Positions 1-7,687 of a DNA stretch of 55,144 nt are shown piece after piece. The position numbers were made by a program, and so were the translations under genes. How positions within the stretch are numbered: position 1 is the first letter of the stretch; the number at the start of each line of letters is the position of its first letter. The notes beneath the pieces were generated by a model that worked only from the letters and a program-made list of their open reading frames with translations, was not told the origin of the DNA and made no database searches. Source of the DNA: an uncultured Clostridia bacterium (GTDB lineage Bacteria; Bacillota_I; Bacilli_A; RF39; UBA660); the NCBI GenBank assembly GCA_947165135.1, contig CAMUZE010000007.1:1-55144 (forward strand). The letters run 5' to 3'.

Positions 1-47
1 ATCTTGGTTGTTCTACACAATGCAGATTCGTACCAAATAGATAATTA

Positions 48-71
48 CTCTGACACCACGTCAGAGTTTTT
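48..71 (+). terminator. Rho-independent terminator of an upstream transcript
   Basis: A 7-bp stem CTCTGAC/GTCAGAG with loop ACCAC is followed by five T. It would end a transcript entering from the left edge. A short open frame (2-40) stops just before it and could be the 3' end of that gene, but 12 residues are too few to identify. Confidence 0.75.
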
Positions 72-84
72 ATATGTCATGGTA

Positions 85-135
85 CGGAATATAGTAATAT
101 TCCGAACATTATAGTTTGAAAATTTGTGGTATAAT
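85..135 (+). promoter_or_regulatory. Extended -10 promoter with upstream palindrome
   Basis: The extended -10 box TGGTATAAT lies at 127-135. Just upstream, at 85-104, is a perfect 8-bp inverted repeat CGGAATAT-AGTA-ATATTCCG, placed at or just above the -35 region. Such a position suits an operator for a redox- or stress-responsive repressor of the flavodoxin gene. The regulator is not in the window and the role is inferred. Confidence 0.6.
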
Positions 136-161
136 ATTTATGGATAGTTAGGAGGAATATA

Positions 162-626
162 ATGAATAAAATATTAGTTAGTTATTTTTCAGCAAGTGGT
201 ACTACAAAAAGAGTTGCGGAAAAAGTTGCAACTGCTATAAATGGTGATTTGTTTGAAATTGAACCAAAGAAAAAATATACAGAAGAAGATTTAGATTGGA
301 CAAATAAACAAAGTAGATCATCAATTGAGATGAATGAAAATATAAAACCAGAAATAGTAAGTAAAGTATCAAATCTAGATGATTATGATACAGTCGTTTT
401 AGCATTTCCAATTTGGTGGTACAAGGAACCAACAATCATAGATAAATTCTTTGAAGAAAATGATATGAATGGTAAAAAGATTTATGTTTTTGTAACAAGT
501 GGATCATCACCAATAGACTCTACTTATAAAAATTTAAAAAATAATTTCCCTAATTTAAATTTTATAAGTGGTAAAAGATTTACTGGTACTGAATCAGTTG
601 AAGATTACAAATCATGGATTATATAG
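162..626 (+). CDS. Flavodoxin family protein (cytoplasmic)
   Basis: This 154-residue protein is a short-chain flavodoxin-fold electron carrier or NADPH-quinone-reductase-like flavoprotein that should bind FMN in the cytoplasm. The N-terminal strand ILVSYFSASGTTKRVAEKVA (residues 4-23) carries the S-x-[ST]-G-T-T phosphate-binding loop. The segment AFPIWWYKEPTIIDKF contacts the flavin ring in this family, and a later VTSGSS loop completes the site. There is no signal peptide. The start follows a clear TAGGAGGAA ribosome binding site. The next gene encodes an exported paralogue, so the two may act in related redox steps on the two sides of the membrane. The redox partner is unknown. Confidence 0.88.
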   Translation: MNKILVSYFSASGTTKRVAEKVATAINGDLFEIEPKKKYTEEDLDWTNKQSRSSIEMNENIKPEIVSKVSNLDDYDTVVLAFPIWWYKEPTIIDKFFEENDMNGKKIYVFVTSGSSPIDSTYKNLKNNFPNLNFISGKRFTGTESVEDYKSWII

Positions 627-634
627 GTAGAATT

Positions 635-1228
635 ATGAAAAAGAAAATATTTTTAAGTTTGTTAGTTTTATTGGCATTATTCACAATAACTGGATGTGGG
701 ACTAAAAATGAAACCGCCAATAATTCTAATTCTAATAATTCATCTAATGAGATTAAGGAAAATAGTAAATCAGTAGTTTTATATTTTTCAGCTACTGGAA
801 CTACTAAATCTATAGCAAAAAGAATTGCCACACAATCTAATAGTGACATTATTGAAATAATACCAAAAGAAAAATATAAGAGTGAAGATTTAAATTATAA
901 TAGTGATTGTAGGGCTAATAGAGAACAAAATGACCCTAAAGCAAGACCAAAAATAGAAAATACTATTGATATTACTAAATACGATACTATTTATTTGGGA
1001 TATCCGATTTGGTGGGGAACAAATCCTAAAATAATATTAACTTTACTTGATAAATATGACTTTACTGGTAAAACAATAATTCCATTTTGTACATCTGGAA
1101 GTACTGGAATAAGTAATAGTGTCGGTGATTTAAGAAATTATAATTCTAAACTAAATATAAAAGATGGAAAAAGGTTTTCTTCAAATGATAGTGATGATGT
1201 AATAAAAGATTTTATTAATGACAATTAA
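635..1228 (+). CDS. Exported flavodoxin-domain lipoprotein
   Basis: The preferred start is the ATG at 635, because the reading then begins with a textbook lipoprotein signal: KKK, a hydrophobic stretch, and lipobox ITGC with the modified cysteine at residue 21. An upstream in-frame ATG at 614 overlaps the previous gene and would spoil the signal. After an Asn/Ser-rich linker (about 22-50) comes a flavodoxin domain with the FMN loop YFSATGTTKSIAKRIA, the YPIWWGTNPK segment and PFCTSGSTG. Predicted location is the outer face of the membrane. It sits 8 nt downstream of the cytoplasmic flavodoxin with a poor ribosome binding site, so the two are probably co-transcribed and perhaps translationally coupled. 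An electron-transfer role at the surface is inferred. Confidence 0.85.
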   Translation: MKKKIFLSLLVLLALFTITGCGTKNETANNSNSNNSSNEIKENSKSVVLYFSATGTTKSIAKRIATQSNSDIIEIIPKEKYKSEDLNYNSDCRANREQNDPKARPKIENTIDITKYDTIYLGYPIWWGTNPKIILTLLDKYDFTGKTIIPFCTSGSTGISNSVGDLRNYNSKLNIKDGKRFSSNDSDDVIKDFINDN

Positions 1229-1240
1229 ATAACAATACTA

Positions 1241-1266
1241 AAGGAAGATAAAAATCTTCCTTTTTT
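1241..1266 (+). terminator. Rho-independent terminator after the flavodoxin pair
   Basis: The 9-bp stem AAGGAAGAT/ATCTTCCTT has a 4-nt A loop and continues into T's. The T-run leads directly into the next promoter (TG at 1268). Confidence 0.85.
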
Positions 1267-1267
1267 A

Positions 1268-1276
1268 TGATATAAT
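1268..1276 (+). promoter_or_regulatory. Extended -10 promoter, mini-leader type
   Basis: TGATATAAT sits only 15 nt before the ATG at 1292. Transcription should start near 1283, at the GTGAT that serves as ribosome binding site. Confidence 0.65.
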
Positions 1277-1291
1277 GTCTGTGTGATTAAA

Positions 1292-1708
1292 ATGAAATTA
1301 AGTAAATATGATAATAAATGCGTAAGAATATTAGATTATTGGAATCATGAATATGAAGGAAATTGTATATTCAATTGTAGAGAATATAATGAACATGAAA
1401 TTGGTAGAAATGAAGAAAGTCTTCAAATATTAAATTATTTGTTTTTCAAAAGTGATATTAAAAAAATAACGATTTTAGAAAATGGTTTCACTGACGATTA
1501 TGGCTTACTAGAAGAAGAAATTGTTAGTGAAGGATTGGATGATATAATCGATGCTATTGAATATGAAGATGATGAACATACTTGTAGAATTATTAAATGT
1601 ATAAAAGACAGTAATATTAATAATAAAGAAGAAATAATCAATAGAATAAAAGATCTTTTAAAAAATAATAAAGATGAAAAAATAATCAATGAATTGAGAG
1701 AACTCTAA
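1292..1708 (+). CDS. Small conserved protein of unknown function
   Basis: This is a 138-residue soluble protein. The N-terminal part (LSKYDNKCVRILDYWNHEYE and following) has alternating hydrophobic strands that could form a small Sm/SH3-like barrel. The C-terminal half is acidic and then helical and basic. The ATG at 1292 is preferred over GTG at 1283, because GTGAT at 1283-1287 can pair with the AUCAC of the 16S rRNA tail and because transcription is predicted to begin there. No catalytic motif is visible and the function is unknown. It is transcribed alone, between its own promoter and terminator. Confidence 0.7.
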   Translation: MKLSKYDNKCVRILDYWNHEYEGNCIFNCREYNEHEIGRNEESLQILNYLFFKSDIKKITILENGFTDDYGLLEEEIVSEGLDDIIDAIEYEDDEHTCRIIKCIKDSNINNKEEIINRIKDLLKNNKDEKIINELREL

Positions 1709-1727
1709 TAATTATTAGAGTTTTATT
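1701..1727 (+). terminator. Terminator overlapping the stop codon
   Basis: A perfect 22-bp inverted repeat, AACTCTAATAA/TTATTAGAGTT, is followed by TTTTATT. It contains the last codons and the TAA stop of the preceding gene. Confidence 0.8.
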
Positions 1728-1752
1728 CTATATTATTAAAAATTTATTTTTA

Positions 1753-1777
1753 TGATATAATACTTTTATAAGGAGAT
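1753..1777 (+). promoter_or_regulatory. Extended -10 promoter and RBS of lipoprotein gene
   Basis: TGATATAAT at 1753-1761 is followed by AAGGAGAT at 1770-1777, well spaced for the ATG at 1784. Confidence 0.7.
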
Positions 1778-1783
1778 ATATTT

Positions 1784-2713
1784 ATGAAGAAAAAAATTTT
1801 AGTGAGTCTTTTAGTTTTTGTGATGTTATTTATTATTGCTGGATGTGATAAAAAACAAGCTGAAAATAATTCAACACCTAATAAAGAAAATAATACAAAT
1901 ACTGAAGTCGATAATAATAAAACAGATAATACTAATAAGATAGAAGATAATTCTAAAACTATTACTGACTCATTATCCATATCAGAAGTTAAAGGATCAT
2001 ATATGAATGATCTTCCATTAGGACTTGAAACTAAATACGTTAAAGTAAATGGAAGTGAAGTGGTAATAAGAGTTCAAACAAGCGGAAGTTCAAAACAGCA
2101 GGCTAATGGTCCATATTATATTTATTACAACGTTTATGTAGGAAATGATACTATTGGCTTTAATTGTATAAGAGATGCAATCTATCATCTTGAAGGATTT
2201 GGTATAACAATGTTAAAAGAGTTTGATGAAGAAGAAGATATGGGAGTTAATCATGAGTTCTTTGAATGGGATTTTACTTCTTCAACACATAAAGGTAAAG
2301 ATAAGGAATATGTTGCAATATCTCTTCCAGCTGGAATAGAAGATAAAAATCAAGCAAGTCTTATGATAACTACTGATAATGGAAAACTATTAGGAGAATT
2401 TATAGCAGATGTTGTACATGGTACCAATTTAGCAGGACCAGATGTAGAGAAATATAGAAATCATAGTGGAGATATTGTTTTTAATTCAATAAAAAATGGT
2501 AATATTACTTATTTAACCCCAACTGAAGCAATGTATATAACTGATTCAAATGGTAAAAAAATAATAAATACTTCACTTGATGCAATTGAATTAGAAGAAC
2601 ATTCTGTCACTATTAATAATAATAAAGTTACAGATACGAAGACTGATAATATATATAAAATAACTAATGCTACTGGAAAAATATTTAATTTTGGAGAATT
2701 TAGACATTTATAA
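1784..2713 (+). CDS. Putative lipoprotein of unknown function
   Basis: This 309-residue protein has a lipoprotein signal peptide with lipobox IAGC (Cys21), followed by a low-complexity Asn/Thr/Lys linker (about 22-65) that would lift the mature domain off the membrane. The remaining 240 residues look like a secreted mixed alpha/beta domain, with no motif I recognise. The signal peptide resembles that of the flavodoxin lipoprotein upstream, but the mature domain does not. It is a single-gene unit with its own promoter and terminator. Surface location is well supported; the function is unknown. Confidence 0.8.
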   Translation: MKKKILVSLLVFVMLFIIAGCDKKQAENNSTPNKENNTNTEVDNNKTDNTNKIEDNSKTITDSLSISEVKGSYMNDLPLGLETKYVKVNGSEVVIRVQTSGSSKQQANGPYYIYYNVYVGNDTIGFNCIRDAIYHLEGFGITMLKEFDEEEDMGVNHEFFEWDFTSSTHKGKDKEYVAISLPAGIEDKNQASLMITTDNGKLLGEFIADVVHGTNLAGPDVEKYRNHSGDIVFNSIKNGNITYLTPTEAMYITDSNGKKIINTSLDAIELEEHSVTINNNKVTDTKTDNIYKITNATGKIFNFGEFRHL

Positions 2714-2718
2714 TATTC

Positions 2719-2740
2719 AAAGGCTCTTTAGAGTCTTTTT
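2719..2740 (+). terminator. Rho-independent terminator
   Basis: The stem AAAGGCTC/GAGTCTTT (one G-U pair) has a 4-nt loop and is followed by a long T-run. Confidence 0.75.
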
Positions 2741-2853
2741 TTGTTTGTAAAATTCTTGCTTAATAAACACTTATTATTTTTATGCACATTTTTTTGTGTA
2801 ATATGAGAAAGTTTTCTTGGACTATATAGTTTGAGCTTTTTTATTGATAAAAA

Positions 2854-2902
2854 AATGATGTTGAAAAAAATAAATATTTATGATACAATATACGACATCA
2901 TT
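2854..2902 (+). promoter_or_regulatory. Promoter flanked by inverted repeat arms
   Basis: TTGAAA at 2861-2866, a 17-nt spacer and TACAAT at 2884-2889 with a TG extension form a good sigma-A promoter. It is bracketed by AATGATGT (2854-2861) and ACATCATT (2895-2902), perfect 8-bp inverted arms extendable to 10 bp with one mismatch. This looks like a two-site operator or a looping element for the ATPase gene. The regulatory role is inferred. Confidence 0.55.
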
Positions 2903-2919
2903 AGGGGGGATATATTAAA

Positions 2920-3894
2920 ATGATACATAGAATAACAATTAATTCATCAACAAAAACATCAAAGATATTATTCTTTAATGAAATGGATTTAGATACACTT
3001 CCAGATCCAAGAATTGTTCCACTATTTGGGACTAATGGCGTAGGCAAAAGCACTTTGCTTGAAGCTTTAGCTAATTGCACACTTTCTAGAGAGCATTTTT
3101 TTGCTAAGTCTGCAAAAATGGATGATGCCGAGGCTACTAGTATACATCCATGTAATTTTTTGCTATTTTATACTAGAGATATATATAGGAATAATATGAG
3201 AGGAATAGATTTCGTAGATTTTGAACGTATTAAAACTGGTAGAACAATAAAAATAGAGATCGACAATGATTATATTATCAAAAAGGAATATTTTAATAGT
3301 ATTGATAATTTTAAATCTGGTTATGCTCGAGTAATTGGTGAAGAAGAACAATATCGTAATCGTAAACATGATATTGAAGGTAATTCCGAAGGACAAAGTA
3401 TTCTAATTTCTATTTTTGATTGGCTTGATCAATTAAATAATATTCCAAAAGAACATATGGGCGTTTTAACAGATGGTACAAAAACACTTTATTTAATATT
3501 ATTAGATGAAATTGATTCAGGATTATCTGTTGATAATATTGATATCGTTATGGAAAAAATTAAAAGTATTATGCAAACTTTGGGTGATAATGTTCAAATA
3601 TTTATGAGTTTTAACAATCCTAGAGTATTAAAACATTTTCCATTTGTATTATCAATGTATGATGGTAAAGTAAAAGAAATGCATACAGATGAAGATATGT
3701 TAAGAGAAATAAAAGCAAATATGTGTATGTTTGATAGGGTAAGGAAAGACGAAAATGGCAATCCTATAATACACGATAATGCCAGAGAAGATTATGACTT
3801 TAGGGGACTTCAGTATGAAAATGATAGACAAATTGAAGAACCAGAACCTGCAATATTAATTCGAAAGCCAAAAAAAAATAATTTTGATAAATAA
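2920..3894 (+). CDS. ABC-type (AAA_21/SMC-like) ATPase, stand-alone
   Basis: This 324-residue soluble protein has an SMC/RecF-like ATPase head. The Walker A motif is GTNGVGKST at residues 37-45, a signature-like NSEGQS lies at 155-160, and the Walker B motif LYLILLDEID lies at 190-199 followed by a GLS D-loop. There is no membrane segment and no neighbouring permease, so it is not a classical transporter. Similar lone ATPases occur in phage-defence and DNA-repair contexts, but no nuclease or other effector domain is visible here. The C-terminus ends in a basic tail containing LIRKPKKN, like many proteins in the next 16 kb. The biological role is unknown. Confidence 0.75.
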   Translation: MIHRITINSSTKTSKILFFNEMDLDTLPDPRIVPLFGTNGVGKSTLLEALANCTLSREHFFAKSAKMDDAEATSIHPCNFLLFYTRDIYRNNMRGIDFVDFERIKTGRTIKIEIDNDYIIKKEYFNSIDNFKSGYARVIGEEEQYRNRKHDIEGNSEGQSILISIFDWLDQLNNIPKEHMGVLTDGTKTLYLILLDEIDSGLSVDNIDIVMEKIKSIMQTLGDNVQIFMSFNNPRVLKHFPFVLSMYDGKVKEMHTDEDMLREIKANMCMFDRVRKDENGNPIIHDNAREDYDFRGLQYENDRQIEEPEPAILIRKPKKNNFDK

Positions 3895-3910
3895 CATATA
3901 ATTTTTCAAC

Positions 3911-3945
3911 AATAAAAAAACACTATTTTGTAGTGGATTTTTTAT
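3911..3945. terminator. Bidirectional terminator between convergent genes
   Basis: The stem CACTA/TAGTG with loop TTTTG is flanked by A-rich sequence on the left and T-rich sequence on the right, so it can work for both the ATPase gene and the ASCH gene. Confidence 0.6.
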
Positions 3946-4376
3946 TTATTGATAGAAGTATTTGGTTTTAATTTTCTTGTTAAATTTTGAACTTTTTTAA
4001 CTTTAATAGCAACCGCACCACGTTCTTTTTCCATTTCTGGAGTATAGAACTTTCTTATTTCAGTTTGAACTATTTCTTCTGTTTCTCTTCCTTCGAATCC
4101 AGTATCTTTCTTTGGTAGTGAATCGTATAGATGAGTAAAATCTTCAAATTCAATTTTATCTTCTATTTCAAGCATTATACTATCATCTGGTACTATTCCA
4201 GCTTCTTTTTCTTCTGGGGTTGCTTCTCTTCTTAAACAAATGAGATCTCCAACTTTCATAGCTTTTCTTCTTGCATCATTAGTTCTAGCTTCATATATTT
4301 TTGTTCCATTAACTACTAAATCATAATATTCTGGTCTAATAGTCATATCATGAACAACTCTTTCGTCTTCTAACAT
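3942..4376 (-). CDS. ASCH-domain protein
   Basis: This 144-residue protein has an ASCH (PUA-like) fold, a putative RNA-binding or nucleotide-modification domain. The family pattern is visible: an N-terminal strand, then GTKIYEARTNDARR (G-x-K-x-x-E-x-R), then KVGDLICL (GD box), and a C-terminal strand near GAVAIKVKKV preceded by FYTPEMEKERG. The start is the ATG behind an AGGAGG site; a closer ATG is out of frame. It has its own promoter at 4398-4426 (minus strand). The tail ends LTRKLKPNTS, the clearest example of the basic C-terminal motif found across this block. The exact substrate is unknown. Confidence 0.8.
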   Translation of the reverse strand: MLEDERVVHDMTIRPEYYDLVVNGTKIYEARTNDARRKAMKVGDLICLRREATPEEKEAGIVPDDSIMLEIEDKIEFEDFTHLYDSLPKKDTGFEGRETEEIVQTEIRKFYTPEMEKERGAVAIKVKKVQNLTRKLKPNTSINK

Positions 4377-4397
4377 ATACCATTACCTCCTAATAAC

Positions 4398-4426
4398 ATT
4401 ATAATTGTTTTTATTATTGATTGCAA
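4398..4426 (-). promoter_or_regulatory. Promoter of the ASCH gene
   Basis: On the minus strand TTGCAA (4421-4426) and TATAAT (4398-4403) are separated by 17 nt. Confidence 0.65.
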
Positions 4427-4440
4427 TATTTTAAAATAAA

Positions 4441-4469
4441 CTTAAAATAAAATGGTATTTAGTTATAAT
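4441..4469 (+). promoter_or_regulatory. Promoter of the 4492 gene
   Basis: TATAAT at 4464-4469 has a weak -35 (CTTAAA) 17 nt upstream. It is divergent from the ASCH promoter. Confidence 0.5.
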
Positions 4470-4491
4470 ATAAAGACATAAGGGAGAGCTT

Positions 4492-4893
4492 ATGATAGAA
4501 ACTAATAGATTATATTTAGGTAGAATTTATGGTTCTGAATTATTTGATTCTAGTTATTATCGTATAGATAATAAATATAGAATGTTTTATTTTGTAAGTC
4601 ATAAATTTTATATAAGTAAAGAGGATGGATTTAAAGAAATCGAATCTAGAAAATATTATCCAACAAGTTTTAGAGTTTCAAATAATTATTTTGTTCCTGT
4701 TGACGGGGTAATACCAATAAGAGATTTTTTTCCTACGGTTAATTTTCCAAGTAAATTAACTAAAAAACAGTTAACATCATTAATATATTTATCAAATAAA
4801 ATGCAATGTGAAACATATAACAAAGACGAGTCAGAACAAGAAAAAATAGAACTTGCTACTGCAGAAGAAATAATGAAAAGAGTATTGAAATAA
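4492..4893 (+). CDS. Hypothetical protein
   Basis: This 133-residue soluble protein is rich in aromatic residues in its first half (Tyr/Phe strands, residues 5-70), followed by a helical, charged C-terminus. It has no Cys pairs, no HExxH and no membrane segment. An AGGGAGAG ribosome binding site supports the ATG at 4492. It stands alone between the divergent ASCH promoter and a terminator region. Unlike most neighbours it does not end in the L-T-R-K type tail (end: MKRVLK). Function unknown. Confidence 0.65.
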   Translation: MIETNRLYLGRIYGSELFDSSYYRIDNKYRMFYFVSHKFYISKEDGFKEIESRKYYPTSFRVSNNYFVPVDGVIPIRDFFPTVNFPSKLTKKQLTSLIYLSNKMQCETYNKDESEQEKIELATAEEIMKRVLK

Positions 4894-4936
4894 TGAAGGA
4901 TATAATGTAGCAATGAGCTATTTTTTTTAAGATATT

Positions 4937-4957
4937 AGTTGTTTATCAACTTTTTTT
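4937..4957 (+). terminator. Weak Rho-independent terminator
   Basis: The 5-bp stem AGTTG/CAACT is followed by a run of T's. A smaller hairpin TAGC/GCTA plus T8 lies just before it at 4908-4928. Confidence 0.5.
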
Positions 4958-5000
4958 GTCTTAAAATAAAATATATTTATGACTAATTTTTTTGCTATTA

Positions 5001-5028
5001 AAAAGCCATAGCTTTGATTTTGCTATGG
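5001..5028 (-). terminator. Terminator of the minus-strand finger gene
   Basis: The stem CCATAGC/GCTATGG (7 bp) reads into CTTTTT on the minus strand, downstream of the gene at 5052-5627. Confidence 0.75.
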
Positions 5029-5051
5029 AAACTTTATTAACAAAAACCATT

Positions 5052-5627
5052 TTATTTTTTAGTAGTAGGTTTTCTTGATAATACATTTCTTTTTTCTTTA
5101 TTTTCTTTTATTCCATCATTTATCATACGATAAACTAATCTACGCCTGAAGTATTCTTCTAATTCATCATCACTAATATTTGGATGTGATTCCTTTACTT
5201 CTAAATATACTTGTCTAGCTAAATCAAATTCACTCTCAATATCAATGTAAATTCCTCTTTCATAGATGTGTTTTTTTAAATATTCAAGCATTATTTCTTG
5301 ATCTAATGTTAATTTAGAATTGTTTTCAGTTAGATGAAAAACTCTTTCATCTAGTCCGCATTTTACGCAGCCACAATAATTATAAGAGCGTCCTTCAACA
5401 CTATCATATTCATGAAGAACATAAACCCACATATGATCACAAAAATAATATTCATCAAACTTAATCTTCTTATATAGATCTATTTCTTCTTTTGATAATT
5501 CAACATCTCTTTTACATAATCTCAAGTATTTTTTAACACTATCATTTTTTCTTAAACTAGCAATTTGTTCTGCAACTTTTTTTCTTTTTGACAATATTTT
5601 TTTATATTCGCTTTTTAATTCTTCCAT
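5052..5627 (-). CDS. Hypothetical protein with a Cys/His finger
   Basis: This 191-residue protein begins with a basic coiled-coil-like helix (about 1-45), followed by a compact putative zinc site: C63-D-H65-x-W67 and C87-V-K-C90-G91, with C85 nearby. The rest is charged and helical. A comparable C/H...C-x2-C-G arrangement appears in two other proteins of this block (12326-13039 and 17060-17599). The tail ends VLSRKPTTKK. It is monocistronic on the minus strand. The start ATG lies about 10 nt behind an AAAGG site, so the start is less certain. Function unknown; nucleic-acid or protein binding is a guess. Confidence 0.65.
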   Translation of the reverse strand: MEELKSEYKKILSKRKKVAEQIASLRKNDSVKKYLRLCKRDVELSKEEIDLYKKIKFDEYYFCDHMWVYVLHEYDSVEGRSYNYCGCVKCGLDERVFHLTENNSKLTLDQEIMLEYLKKHIYERGIYIDIESEFDLARQVYLEVKESHPNISDDELEEYFRRRLVYRMINDGIKENKEKRNVLSRKPTTKK

Positions 5628-5736
5628 AAAACCATAACCTTTCCCTATACATTTATTATATATTAATCAAAAGATAAAATCTAGGATTTTTTAAATTTTA
5701 AAATACAAATTAATAATGAATCATAATAAAGAATAT

Positions 5737-5744
5737 GATATAAT
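5737..5744 (+). promoter_or_regulatory. Extended -10 promoter
   Basis: TGATATAAT, with the TG at 5736-5737 and TATAAT at 5739-5744, lies 27 nt before the ATG at 5772. A GGAG site is at 5760. Confidence 0.6.
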
Positions 5745-5771
5745 TTACATATAACTAATGGAGATTTATAA

Positions 5772-6578
5772 ATGAAAGAATTAGAAAAATTTAGCTCACT
5801 TTTAGAAAAAATGAACGCGTTTAAAAAGGGTAAAACAGAGAATATTATAAAAATTGGAAGAAAAAATACTTTTCATATAATAATATCAGATAAGTTAACT
5901 AACATGTCTAAATCACAAAAAGAAGAAGTTGAAAGGAAAATAGTTAATTTTTTAAATTTAGCTATGAAGTGCCCATTTTTTTCAATATCTAAATTTAAAG
6001 AAAGATTTACCAATTTAAAAATTGTATTTGATAATTCAGAAAAATCCATATCATGTTATAATGCTAGATCATCAAAAGATAATGAACTACATATATCTAA
6101 CAATATGTCATTAGAACATGAATTATTTCATATTTCTTCGGATAAGAAAAGTGACGAAGTTGTTAATGTCGGTTTTGCGTATAAAAATAATACACAAAGT
6201 TTAGGATTTGGCATTAATGAGGGTTACACTGAGTATTTAAATGAAAAATATTTTGAGCATCATATGCCAGGATATTATGATTATTTTATGCTAGTAGCAA
6301 AAAAAGTAAGTGATTTATTTGGAGAAGATGTCATCAATAATATTTATTTTAATGGAAGTATATATGATTTAATAAATATAATAGCTGAAAAATCTTCATT
6401 GGAAATGGCAAAACAATTCATAAATGATATGGATGAAGCAGTTGAGGCTTATTATGATTTTGCTAAAAGTGATAATAAAGAGAGATATCAACAATATTTT
6501 AATAAAATAACAGCTGCATATGGTTTTATAGATAGATTAGAAAAAAATATATCTAACAATGGTAGTTTAAAAAAATAA
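5772..6578 (+). CDS. Putative zinc metallopeptidase (HExxH), uncharacterised
   Basis: This 268-residue soluble protein contains HELFH at residues 116-120, preceded by a strand ending in ELHISNNMSLE, and the motif NEGYTEYL at 149-156. The glutamate of that motif (E150 or E154) could be the third zinc ligand, as in gluzincins. No secretion signal is present, so it should act in the cytoplasm. Similar small HExxH plus N-E-G proteins of unknown substrate are frequent in gut Firmicutes. It ends NNGSLKK, a weak form of the local basic tail. Catalysis is supported by motif only; the substrate is unknown. Confidence 0.65.
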   Translation: MKELEKFSSLLEKMNAFKKGKTENIIKIGRKNTFHIIISDKLTNMSKSQKEEVERKIVNFLNLAMKCPFFSISKFKERFTNLKIVFDNSEKSISCYNARSSKDNELHISNNMSLEHELFHISSDKKSDEVVNVGFAYKNNTQSLGFGINEGYTEYLNEKYFEHHMPGYYDYFMLVAKKVSDLFGEDVINNIYFNGSIYDLINIIAEKSSLEMAKQFINDMDEAVEAYYDFAKSDNKERYQQYFNKITAAYGFIDRLEKNISNNGSLKK

Positions 6579-6607
6579 CATACGATATTACTATATTAAA
6601 AAAAAAT

Positions 6608-6632
6608 CAAATTATTTCTAAAGTAATTTTTT
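6608..6632 (+). terminator. Probable terminator
   Basis: The stem AAATTATTT/AAGTAATTT (one G-U pair) with a short loop ends in a T-run. Confidence 0.5.
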
Positions 6633-6669
6633 GAAGTATAGTTTTAAATTTGACTATTAATTATGATTT

Positions 6670-6697
6670 TGATATAATACGTTGACAAATTGGAGAG
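6670..6697 (+). promoter_or_regulatory. Extended -10 promoter and RBS for acyltransferase gene
   Basis: TGATATAAT at 6670-6678 is followed by GGAGAG at 6692-6697, which fixes the GTG at 6704 as the likely start (6-nt spacing). Confidence 0.65.
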
Positions 6698-6703
6698 AAT
6701 ATT

Positions 6704-7603
6704 GTGGAAAATCATAGAATTAATGCAAAACTATCAAGTATTTTAAATTTATTAATGACAAGATTATTATACCCAATTAAAGAATATGATAAAAATAATT
6801 TAACTGATAGTTCTTATATATTTACACCAAATCATACTAATAATTTAGATGGATATATTATATGGTGCTTATTAAGTAAGTATTATGATATTGATACTTT
6901 TATGTACAGGGAATTTTGGGAAAATTATCCTAGAATATCAAAACTACTTCCTATATTCAATGTATATCCAATAACAAGAGATAGACTAGTATTAAGTGAA
7001 ATTAAAGATGAACTAAAAAAACTTAGAGATGATAATCATTCACTTGTAATATTTCCACAAGGAAGGCATGTAGATCCAGAGATAATGTTAAGATTAAAAG
7101 ATTATCATTTGAATACCATTCCTGGAGGAGCATTTTATTTTTCAGCAGAAAGTAATAAAAGTTTTGTGCCAATATATATGGAACCTCAAAAGCCATTAGA
7201 AAAGAGTGTTGTGGTTTATGGTAAACCAATTAATCCAAATGACTATGACATTAAAAAAGAAAATGGAAAAGTAGATTTGAAAAAATTATATTATTTGAAA
7301 AGAGCATGGCTGGATGAAATAAATCGTTGTTATTTACTTGCATCCGAATTGGAAAATAGAAAGATGAAGCCATATGTTATAAAAGAAAAATACATGGATG
7401 CTAGTGGCTCAAATCATAAAATATCTGATCCCAATAGGATAGTTAATTATATTTACGAAGTAGAAAAAATAATTGAATTAAGGGAACAAACTGGTGTGGA
7501 AAATATTGAAGAGTTGTGTCATATGTTAAATTTAAATGATAATGACACAAGCATTATAGTTGAGTGTGCAAATATTTATAAAGAACACTTACTTAGAAAA
7601 TAA
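6704..7603 (+). CDS. PlsC-family 1-acylglycerol-3-phosphate acyltransferase-like protein
   Basis: This 299-residue protein with a GTG start has the glycerolipid acyltransferase pattern. Block I is NHTNNLDG (catalytic H44-x4-D49), block III is FPQGRH at 117-122 in the place of the usual FPEGTR, and block IV is VPIYME. These enzymes acylate lysophosphatidic acid or related lipids at the membrane. The extra C-terminal region (about 190-299) is helical and charged and not typical of PlsC. The Glu-to-Gln change in block III makes the acceptor uncertain. It is monocistronic and ends EHLLRK. Confidence 0.75.
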   Translation: MENHRINAKLSSILNLLMTRLLYPIKEYDKNNLTDSSYIFTPNHTNNLDGYIIWCLLSKYYDIDTFMYREFWENYPRISKLLPIFNVYPITRDRLVLSEIKDELKKLRDDNHSLVIFPQGRHVDPEIMLRLKDYHLNTIPGGAFYFSAESNKSFVPIYMEPQKPLEKSVVVYGKPINPNDYDIKKENGKVDLKKLYYLKRAWLDEINRCYLLASELENRKMKPYVIKEKYMDASGSNHKISDPNRIVNYIYEVEKIIELREQTGVENIEELCHMLNLNDNDTSIIVECANIYKEHLLRK

Positions 7604-7651
7604 TTTGTAATATTTAAATTAGATTGTTCTTAATGATTTAAAATAATGAAT

Positions 7652-7683
7652 AAAAGATATTGATTCACAAATCAATATCTTTT
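7652..7683 (+). terminator. Terminator, copy A of the AAAGATATT/AATATCTTT family
   Basis: A 14-bp perfect stem beginning AAAAGATATTGATT, with loop CACA, ends in TTTT. Similar hairpins follow the genes ending at 11364, 12220 and 13742. Confidence 0.85.
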
Positions 7684-7687
7684 AATT

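Noticed and set aside
2-40. Short open frame at the left edge, possible 3' end of a gene
   Set aside because: Only 12 residues before the stop; it fits before the terminator at 48 but cannot be identified or distinguished from chance.
1283-1291. GTG start for the 1292 gene, including the idea of a leaderless mRNA
   Set aside because: GTGAT there pairs with the 16S tail and is better read as the ribosome binding site of the ATG at 1292. The same pattern at 42991-43000 supports this.
2920-4376. A defence island made of the ATPase and the ASCH gene
   Set aside because: The genes are convergent with separate promoters, and no nuclease, methylase or other effector is present.
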